64,000 nucleotides of DNA from Rhizobiaceae bacterium (GTDB lineage: Bacteria > Pseudomonadota > Alphaproteobacteria > Rhizobiales > Rhizobiaceae): assembly GCA_025698895.1 (NCBI GenBank), contig JAILWO010000001.1:1647001-1711000 (forward strand), in the 5' to 3' direction. The notes under the pieces are model-generated. The model was not told the DNA's origin, ran no database searches, and worked only from the letters and a program-made list of their open reading frames with translations. Made by a program: the position numbers and the translations under genes. How positions within the stretch are numbered: the stretch's first letter is position 1; each line of letters begins with the position of its first letter. Positions 58,336 through 64,000 of this stretch are shown piece by piece.

Positions 58336-59523
58336 ATGACCGATTCGTTTCTGGATCATCTTTCGCAGGAACTGGACGGGCTTAAATCGGCCGGTCTCTA
58401 CAAGTCCGAGCGCGTCATCACGTCCACGCAGTCGGCCCATATCGAGGTGGGCGGCCGTGCCGTCCTGAATTTCTGCGCCAACAACTATCTGGGCCTTGCC
58501 GATTCGCCCGAACTTCGAGCCGCGGCCAAGGCCACGCTCGACGATCAGGGCTATGGGATGGCCTCGGTGCGCTTCATCTGCGGCACGCAGGACATCCACA
58601 AGCGCCTCGAGGCACGGATCGCCTCCTTCCTCGGCTTCGAGGACGCGATCCTCTACTCCTCCTGCTTCGACGCCAATGTCGGCCTGTTCGAGACGCTGTT
58701 GGGCGAGGAGGACGCCATCATCTCCGATTCACTCAACCATGCCTCCATTATCGACGGCGTGCGGCTGTCGAAGGCACGGCGCTACCGTTACGCCAACAAC
58801 GACATGGGCGAATTGCGCGCGCGTCTGGCGGAGGCGAGGGACGCCCGCTTCCGCTTGATTGCCACCGACGGGGTTTTTTCGATGGATGGCGTCATCGCCG
58901 ATCTGAAGGGGGTGTGCGATCTGGCCGACGAATTCGACGCGCTTGTCATGGTTGATGACAGCCACGCAGTGGGCTTCGTTGGCGAACATGGCCGCGGTTC
59001 GGCCGAGCATTGCGGCGTTGAGGGGCGCGTCGACATCGTCACCGGCACGCTGGGCAAGGCGCTCGGCGGGGCCTCCGGTGGGTACACGGTCGCCCGGCGC
59101 GAAGTGGTCGACTGGCTGCGCCAGCGTTCACGCCCCTATCTGTTCTCCAACACGCTGATGCCCGCGATCGCTGGCGCGTCCCTGAAGGTTTTCGACCTGA
59201 TCGAGGAGGGAGACGCCCTGCGCCGGCGGCTCGCCGACAACGCCGTCCGTTTCCGGTCATCCATGGAAAAGCTCGGTTTTCGTCTGGCTGGCGCCGACCA
59301 CCCGATCATCCCGGTCATGATTGGCGATGCCGCGCTCGCCTCGGCCATGGCCGATCGCATGCTCGAGCGCGGCGTCTATGTAATCGGCTTTTCCTTTCCC
59401 GTCGTGCCGAAGGGGCAGGCGCGCATCCGCACCCAGATGTCCGCCGCCCATTCTTTCGACGACATCGATCGCGCGGTCGACGTCTTCGCGGAGGTGGGCA
59501 GGGAGCTTGGCGTGATTTCCTGA
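58336..59523 (+). CDS. kbl: 2-amino-3-ketobutyrate coenzyme A ligase (glycine C-acetyltransferase)
   Basis: A 395-aa PLP enzyme of the alpha-oxoamine synthase family that splits 2-amino-3-oxobutyrate to glycine and acetyl-CoA. Key sequences are [51 protein letters not shown] and the PLP-lysine motif [14 protein letters not shown] (K241). Threonine dehydrogenase (tdh), its usual partner, does not follow; the next gene is a cell-wall hydrolase. Confidence 0.95.
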   Translation: MTDSFLDHLSQELDGLKSAGLYKSERVITSTQSAHIEVGGRAVLNFCANNYLGLADSPELRAAAKATLDDQGYGMASVRFICGTQDIHKRLEARIASFLGFEDAILYSSCFDANVGLFETLLGEEDAIISDSLNHASIIDGVRLSKARRYRYANNDMGELRARLAEARDARFRLIATDGVFSMDGVIADLKGVCDLADEFDALVMVDDSHAVGFVGEHGRGSAEHCGVEGRVDIVTGTLGKALGGASGGYTVARREVVDWLRQRSRPYLFSNTLMPAIAGASLKVFDLIEEGDALRRRLADNAVRFRSSMEKLGFRLAGADHPIIPVMIGDAALASAMADRMLERGVYVIGFSFPVVPKGQARIRTQMSAAHSFDDIDRAVDVFAEVGRELGVIS

Positions 59524-59653
59524 GCGGGCGTTTCGTCGGCCGCCGGTCCACCGACGGCCATGATTGCGCCATCTCCACTTTGTTAACGCTCCTTCAAGGT
59601 TAATGATTCAACTTCGACGGATCGCAGTCGAGTTGCGTTCCGGAGAGCCCTTA

Positions 59654-60886
59654 GTGCCCGTACGAGTCCTGACGCGCCGCCTTGCCGAGGCGGCCGCCAA
59701 GCCCTCTCTCTTTTTCGTTCGAAGCCTGACGCGCCGGTCCCTCGACGCGGCCGGACGGACGTCGCGTCTGTCGGTCTGCCTGGTCGCGGCGGCCTTCTCC
59801 CTCGGCTTCCCGACATCGGTCGCATGGCAGGATATGACCAGCCTGGTGACTGGTGCCGAGAGCGGCCGCGCGCGCTGGAGTGCCGTGGTCGAGCGCTCGG
59901 TGGCGGGATCTGTTCATCAGGCCGAGATGGCCTTCATCGACGACAGCGCCGTGGGCGTGCTGTCCGGCGCCGGGCTCGACGCCGAAGGTATCGGCGCTGT
60001 CGCCTTTCGCGGCAAGGCCGCCGCCGAGGGCGCTACGCCCGACGAAGACCGGGTCGTTCGCTCCGGCAAGCAAGGTCGACTGGTGAAGGTCGTGCCGGTC
60101 GCGCCGCCGAAATCATTTAATGCCGGCTCCGTCTTCCAGCGTTCCTCGTCGCTGCTCGACCATGCGGCGCGCCATCGCGCCGCCTTCGTCAAGCCCGAGA
60201 TCGGCGGGCGCGAGGTGGAGATCGCTTCAGCCTTTCATCTTCGGCGCAACGCGCCGCGCGGCGCGGGCGTTTCGCCCATGCTCGCCTCGCTCGTTACAAA
60301 CGAAAAACCCGACGTCCTGGCCACCGCCTATGCGCCGCCCGTGCCCGACTATTCGAAGGCGTCGCCCTTCGACAGCCTGCTGAAGAAAGAGGACCCGAAC
60401 GCCGGCCGCTTCGTTCCGCCGATCGCCGAGGGCGATCATCCGTGGATGTCGCAGCCGCTGCCAGCCCATGTCTTTTCGGAAAAGGAACAGGCCTGCCTGG
60501 CCAACGCCATCTATTTCGAGGCACGCGGCGAAAGCCTCAAGGGGCAGGCCGCGGTGGCGCAGGTCGTTCTCAACCGGGTGCGCAATCCCGCCTATCCAGC
60601 CACCATCTGCGGCGTCGTCTACCAGAACCAACATCTCAGGAATCGCTGCCAGTTCTCGTTCGCTTGCGACGGCAGGAAGGATGCGATCGCCAGCCCCTCG
60701 CACTATCGCACGGCCAAGGAGGTCGCCATGGCCGTCACCGCCGGCAAGATATTCCTGCCCGAAGTCGCCTCGTCCACGCATTACTACGCGCAATATGTCA
60801 GCCCCGGCTGGGCGCGCTCCATGCAGAAGATGAAGAAGATCGGCCTGCACATCTTCTACCGCACCTATGGCGGCGGCTGGAACTGA
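59654..60886 (+). CDS. Cell-wall hydrolase, SleB family
   Basis: A 410-aa protein. After a basic start and an N-terminal hydrophobic segment (about residues 37-55, SVCLVAAAFSLGFPTSVA) comes a long poorly conserved region, then a SleB-type hydrolase domain at the C-terminal 130 residues: ACLANAIYFEARGESLKGQAAVAQVVLNRVRNPAYPATICGV, NRCQFSFACDG and THYYAQYVSPGW. The domain cleaves peptidoglycan, probably in the periplasm. I chose GTG at 59654 with GGAG 8 bases upstream; ATG 59603 (17 residues longer) is also possible. Confidence 0.86.
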   Translation: MPVRVLTRRLAEAAAKPSLFFVRSLTRRSLDAAGRTSRLSVCLVAAAFSLGFPTSVAWQDMTSLVTGAESGRARWSAVVERSVAGSVHQAEMAFIDDSAVGVLSGAGLDAEGIGAVAFRGKAAAEGATPDEDRVVRSGKQGRLVKVVPVAPPKSFNAGSVFQRSSSLLDHAARHRAAFVKPEIGGREVEIASAFHLRRNAPRGAGVSPMLASLVTNEKPDVLATAYAPPVPDYSKASPFDSLLKKEDPNAGRFVPPIAEGDHPWMSQPLPAHVFSEKEQACLANAIYFEARGESLKGQAAVAQVVLNRVRNPAYPATICGVVYQNQHLRNRCQFSFACDGRKDAIASPSHYRTAKEVAMAVTAGKIFLPEVASSTHYYAQYVSPGWARSMQKMKKIGLHIFYRTYGGGWN

Positions 60887-61121
60887 CCCGCCATCGCGGA
60901 TTGCTGCGCTTGCGAAGTCCCTCCCCACGGATTCGCTCGACAACAGCGACGGGACGGGTATGCGCCCATTGTCGCACCAGGCTAAACAGCTGATTTCATT
61001 ATATCAATTGTCTCGCAGCGAGTGAGGATGCGCGGCTTGACTGGCAAAGTCCGCCTCACTATGGTGCGCGCGACTTCGAAGGGGCCTGTCGACGTTTTCG
61101 GCCGGTCGGGAGAACGCGGCC

Positions 61122-61493
61122 ATGGCGGATCGCTCATCCGGGAACGGAGGCGGCGAACCTCGCGGCCAGGCGGACGACGATCTCGCTCGTCGCCGGCGGG
61201 ATCTCGATGCGGCCATCGCGGCGCGGCGTTCTGAAAAGGTCGATGAGGTCGCTGGAGCGGACCGAGGGGGCAAGGCCAATTGGGGTCATGCGCTTAGGCT
61301 CTCCAGCGAATTCATATCAGCGATCGTTGTTGGCGCGGCGCTGGGATGGTTCATCGACAGGGGTCTCGGCTCGTCCCCGTGGGGACTGATCGGGTTCCTG
61401 CTTCTGGGTTTCGCCGCAGGCGTGCTCAACGTGATGCGGGCCACCGGCCAGGTTGCCGAATTTGGCAGGCGGACGGACCGGACCGAGGATTGA
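61122..61493 (+). CDS. atpI: ATP synthase protein I (AtpI)
   Basis: A 123-aa protein with a charged N-terminal half (DDDLARRRRDLDAAIAARRSEK) and two membrane helices (about residues 60-80 and 86-104; SEFISAIVVGAALGWFIDRG and WGLIGFLLLGFAAGVLNVMR). AtpI helps assemble the c-ring and takes part in magnesium or cation handling. It is the first gene of the F0 operon, 66 bases before the atpB start. Confidence 0.92.
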   Translation: MADRSSGNGGGEPRGQADDDLARRRRDLDAAIAARRSEKVDEVAGADRGGKANWGHALRLSSEFISAIVVGAALGWFIDRGLGSSPWGLIGFLLLGFAAGVLNVMRATGQVAEFGRRTDRTED

Positions 61494-61559
61494 CGGCGGT
61501 CGCTCGACCGCGTGGGTTTTGACAGTGCCGGCGCGTCCGGCGGAGCGGGAAGAGCAGGC

Positions 61560-62309
61560 GTGGCGAACGATCCCATCCACCAGTTCCACATCACGAAGCT
61601 GGTCCCGATCGAGATCGGCGGCCTCGATTTCTCGTTCACCAATTCCTCGCTGTTCATGGTCGCGACCGTCGCGGCCGCCGGCGCCTTCCTCTACATGACC
61701 ACCGCCAGCCGCGGGCTGGTTCCCTCCCGCCTCCAGTCGATCACGGAGATGTCCTACGAGTTCGTGGCGTCAATGCTGCGCGACGCGGCCGGATCGCAGG
61801 GGATGCGTTTCTTCCCGCTCGTCTTCTCGCTGTTCATGTTCGTGCTGGTGGCGAACCTGCTCGGCATGTTTCCCTATTTCTTCACCGTCACAAGCCACAT
61901 CATCGTGACCTTCGCGCTGGCGCTGCTCGTCATCGGCACGGTAGTGGTCTACGGTTTCTGGAAACACGGTCTCGGCTTCCTGAAACTGTTCGTGCCAGAG
62001 GGCGTGCCCGGCGTTCTCATACCGCTGGTGGTCGCCATTGAGGTGATCTCCTTCCTGTCGCGCCCGATCAGCCTGTCGGTCCGCCTGTTCGCGAACATGC
62101 TGGCCGGTCATATCACGCTGAAGGTGTTCGCCGGCTTCGTCACTTCACTGTCGGCCATGGGCGTGGTCGGCGTCGCCGGCGCCATTCTGCCGCTATTGAT
62201 GACGATCGCCCTGACCGGCCTGGAATTCCTGGTCGCCTTCCTGCAGGCCTACGTCTTCGCGGTGCTGACCTGCATGTATCTCAACGACGCGCTGCATCCG
62301 AGCCACTAA
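61560..62309 (+). CDS. atpB: ATP synthase F0 subunit a
   Basis: A 249-aa membrane subunit forming the proton half-channels. The essential arginine is in [18 protein letters not shown]; the start [17 protein letters not shown] is standard for alphaproteobacteria. The start codon is GTG at 61560; an in-frame ATG at 61512 would add an unlikely Gly/Ala-rich leader. It lies between atpI and atpE. Confidence 0.96.
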   Translation: MANDPIHQFHITKLVPIEIGGLDFSFTNSSLFMVATVAAAGAFLYMTTASRGLVPSRLQSITEMSYEFVASMLRDAAGSQGMRFFPLVFSLFMFVLVANLLGMFPYFFTVTSHIIVTFALALLVIGTVVVYGFWKHGLGFLKLFVPEGVPGVLIPLVVAIEVISFLSRPISLSVRLFANMLAGHITLKVFAGFVTSLSAMGVVGVAGAILPLLMTIALTGLEFLVAFLQAYVFAVLTCMYLNDALHPSH

Positions 62310-62380
62310 AGGGCGGCGCGATCCTTCACCGGCCAAGAGCCATCCATAGTTCAACGAAAAGTCTCGCAAGGAGTACCGAC

Positions 62381-62605
62381 ATGGAAGCAGAAGCAGCAAA
62401 GGCCATTGGCGCGGGTATCGCGTGCCTGGGCATGGGCGGCGCCGGCATCGGCCTGGGCCACATCTTCGGCAACTACCTGGCCGGCGCGCTGCGCAACCCC
62501 TCGGCCGCCGACGGCCAGTTCGGCCGCCTGATCTTCGGCTTCGCCGTGACCGAGGCGCTGGGCATCTTCTCGCTGCTCATCGCGCTGCTGCTGCTCTTCA
62601 CCTAA
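62381..62605 (+). CDS. atpE: ATP synthase F0 subunit c
   Basis: A 74-aa hairpin protein of the rotary c-ring. Two helices flank the polar loop RNPSAADGQ (about residues 38-46), and the proton-binding glutamate is E58 in [13 protein letters not shown] strong ribosome site (AAGGAG) lies before the ATG. A hairpin separates it from atpF'. Confidence 0.97.
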   Translation: MEAEAAKAIGAGIACLGMGGAGIGLGHIFGNYLAGALRNPSAADGQFGRLIFGFAVTEALGIFSLLIALLLLFT

Positions 62606-62626
62606 GAGCGGCCAGACAGGGTTGCG

Positions 62627-62646
62627 CCGGCCGTTCACACGGCCGG
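62627..62646 (+). other. Hairpin between atpE and atpF'
   Basis: CCGGCC (62627-62632) pairs with GGCCGG (62641-62646) around an 8-base loop, 22 bases after the atpE stop. No T-run follows. Such intercistronic stems can limit read-through or stabilise the atpE message, which would help make more subunit c than b. Confidence 0.4.
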
Positions 62647-62704
62647 TCATGGCTCGAGCGGGCGCCTGCCGGCGCCAGTCCCGACGAACCGACGGAACCG
62701 TCCC

Positions 62705-63295
62705 ATGTACGTGGCACCAGCCTACGCACAGACTGAAAGCGAGGCGCCGGCCTCCGAAGCGATCGAAGCCGGGACCGAGGTCCCGCACGACGCGAACGGA
62801 GCCGAGTCCGGCTTCCCGCCCTTCGAGACCTCAAGCTATCCGTCTCAGCTCTTGTGGCTGGCGATCACCTTCGGTCTTTTCTACCTGTTCCTCAAGCGGG
62901 TCGTGCTCCCGCGCATCAGCGGCATCCTCGAGGTCAGGTCGGACAGGATCGCGCAGGATCTCGACCAGGCCGCGCGCATGAAGGACGAGGCCGACGAGGC
63001 CATCGCCGCCTATGAGCAGGAACTGGCCGAGGCGCGTGGCCGCGCCAACGAAATTGGCCAGCAGGCGCGCGATACCGCCAAGGCCGAAGCCGATGCCGAG
63101 CGCAAGGCCGCCGAGGCGGAACTGGAACGCAAGCTCGCCGACTCGACGGCCCGCATCGAGGCGATCAAATCCGAGGCGATGGGCGAGGTCGGCCAGATCG
63201 CGGCCGAGACCACCGGGGCGATCATGGCCAGCCTCGTCGGCGCCAAGCCGACGAAGGCCGAGATCGAGGCGGCCATTGGCCGCGCCCGGGGCTGA
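62705..63295 (+). CDS. atpF': ATP synthase F0 subunit b'
   Basis: A 196-aa peripheral-stalk subunit. A long polar N-terminal stretch (residues 1-55, with ETSSYPSQLLW at its end) precedes one membrane helix and a long charged coiled coil (EADEAIAAYEQELAEARGRANEIG...). The divergent b' copy alongside b is typical of alphaproteobacteria and photosynthetic bacteria. atpF follows 11 bases later. Confidence 0.94.
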   Translation: MYVAPAYAQTESEAPASEAIEAGTEVPHDANGAESGFPPFETSSYPSQLLWLAITFGLFYLFLKRVVLPRISGILEVRSDRIAQDLDQAARMKDEADEAIAAYEQELAEARGRANEIGQQARDTAKAEADAERKAAEAELERKLADSTARIEAIKSEAMGEVGQIAAETTGAIMASLVGAKPTKAEIEAAIGRARG

Positions 63296-63306
63296 GGGAG
63301 GCGGCG

Positions 63307-63786
63307 ATGGACGCGACATTCTGGGCTCTGATCGCCCTCATCATTTTCCTCGGCCTGTTGGCCTATCTCAAGGTTCCCGGCATGGTCGGGCGTCAGCTCG
63401 ACGCGCGCGCCGACAAGATCCGCAATGAGCTCGATGAGGCGCGCAAGTTGCGCGAGGAGGCCCAGCAGGTGCTGGCCGAATACCAGCGCAAGCGCAAGGA
63501 GGCCGAGCAGGAGGCCGAGGCGATCGTCGCGGCCGCCAAGCGCGAGGCCGGCCAGATCGTCACGGACGCCAAGGCCCGCACCGAGGATTATATCGCGCGC
63601 CGCACCACCATGGCCGAGCAGAAGATCGCGCAGGCCGAGCAGGAGGCGGTTGCAGAAGTTCGTTCGGCCGCAGTCGAGATCGCGGTCGAGGCGGCTCGAT
63701 CGATGATTGCCGACACGCTCGACGGTCCCAAATCCGCCGAACTGTTCAAGGCGTCGCTGGGCCAAATCAAGACGCACATGAACTAA
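63307..63786 (+). CDS. atpF: ATP synthase F0 subunit b
   Basis: A 159-aa peripheral-stalk subunit: an N-terminal membrane helix (FWALIALIIFLGLLAYLKVPG) followed by a charged coiled coil that reaches F1. With b' it forms the b/b' heterodimer. It is the last gene of the F0 operon; a terminator follows 33 bases after the stop. Confidence 0.95.
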   Translation: MDATFWALIALIIFLGLLAYLKVPGMVGRQLDARADKIRNELDEARKLREEAQQVLAEYQRKRKEAEQEAEAIVAAAKREAGQIVTDAKARTEDYIARRTTMAEQKIAQAEQEAVAEVRSAAVEIAVEAARSMIADTLDGPKSAELFKASLGQIKTHMN

Positions 63787-63819
63787 GCGTCGTACTGCGC
63801 CACACCATCCCATTTCGAG

Positions 63820-63842
63820 AGGCCGCCGAGGGCGGCCTTTTT
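63820..63842 (+). terminator. Terminator of the F0 ATP synthase operon
   Basis: AGGCCGCC (63820-63827), loop GAG, GGCGGCCT (63831-63838), followed by a run of T to 63842. A textbook factor-independent terminator, lying between atpF and the convergent rnhB; its stem also resembles a weaker terminator on the minus strand. Confidence 0.9.
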
Positions 63843-63861
63843 CGTTGGCTGCTCCGCTCGA

Positions 63862-64000
63862 TCAGCGGCGGATCGGCGCGAAGGAAAAGCGGTGGATGCG
63901 GGCCAGCGGACCGTGCATCTCGATCGCCGTGCAATGCGCTGCAGTCGCATAGCCCTTGTGCGCGCCGAAACCATAGGCGGTGTGGCGCGCGCAGCACCTT
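63862..64000 (-). CDS. rnhB: Ribonuclease HII, C-terminal part only
   Basis: The last 45 codons of a minus-strand gene whose start lies beyond the right edge. The sequence [38 protein letters not shown] is the typical end of RNase HII (YGFxxHKGYxTAAH), which removes misincorporated ribonucleotides from DNA. Its stop lies 20 bases from the shared terminator region. The catalytic acidic residues are outside the window. Confidence 0.88.
   Translation of the reverse strand, partial: RCCARHTAYGFGAHKGYATAAHCTAIEMHGPLARIHRFSFAPIRR

Overview
The window is 64 kb of high-GC, gene-dense chromosome from an alphaproteobacterium of the order Hyphomicrobiales (Rhizobiales), most like the Mesorhizobium/Phyllobacteriaceae side. 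Evidence for this: the F0 genes (atpI-atpB-atpE-atpF'-atpF, with the b' subunit) sit apart from F1; a short HisG is paired with HisZ; the order pmbA - cysQ-like - DUF4170 - DUF374 - waaA - lpxK - DUF2093 - mutL is the one I associate with rhizobia; groESL carries a CIRCE operator; and DUF3422, DUF2093, DUF4170 and the TIGR01459 HAD family are largely alphaproteobacterial. The genus assignment is inference from family knowledge, not from a search.

Layout. 1-4.3 kb: a lactate-utilisation operon on the minus strand (FadR-type regulator, lutA, start of lutB), a DUF3422 membrane protein and a LysR regulator. 4.4-9.6 kb: the glycolate oxidase genes glcD, glcE and glcF, with a VapBC-type toxin-antitoxin pair embedded between glcD and glcE and a small membrane protein between glcE and glcF. 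9.6-14.5 kb: small exported proteins (an Arg/His-rich Tat-type protein and an I78-type lipoprotein), a BASS transporter, an L,D-transpeptidase, 3-methyladenine glycosylase, DUF1801 and TauE/SafE proteins. 14.5-18.2 kb: hisS-hisZ-hisG. 18.2-26.1 kb: DoxX, fumC, an MscS channel, two unassigned genes, groEL-groES and a broken DUF2189 gene. 26.1-30.7 kb: three Tad/TadG-like genes with no other tad genes; the two downstream ones look more AT-rich than their surroundings. 30.9-43.5 kb: HAD, ribF, ileS, a lipoprotein, tadA, rluB, rsmD, two M16 peptidase-family proteins and a patatin. 43.5-53.3 kb: MATE and VOC genes, then the Kdo/lipid A gene block and mutL. 53.3-60.9 kb: a GGDEF-EAL protein, glutaryl-CoA dehydrogenase, a fatty-acid desaturase, kbl and a SleB-type hydrolase. 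61.1-64 kb: the F0 ATP synthase operon and the end of rnhB.

Most genes are housekeeping. The features most worth following up are: (1) a mobile-looking palindromic repeat of about 130 bp sitting in frame inside ileS, with a related copy between hisS and hisZ; (2) a toxin-antitoxin module joined by start-stop overlaps into the glycolate oxidase operon; (3) the isolated trio of TadG-like proteins, two of which are diverged tandem paralogues with an unassigned C-terminal domain; (4) a protamine-like, Tat-signal-bearing small protein; and (5) a DUF2189 gene broken by what reads as a one-base deletion. I did not find a clearly new defence system, CRISPR array, prophage, insertion sequence, rRNA or tRNA gene.
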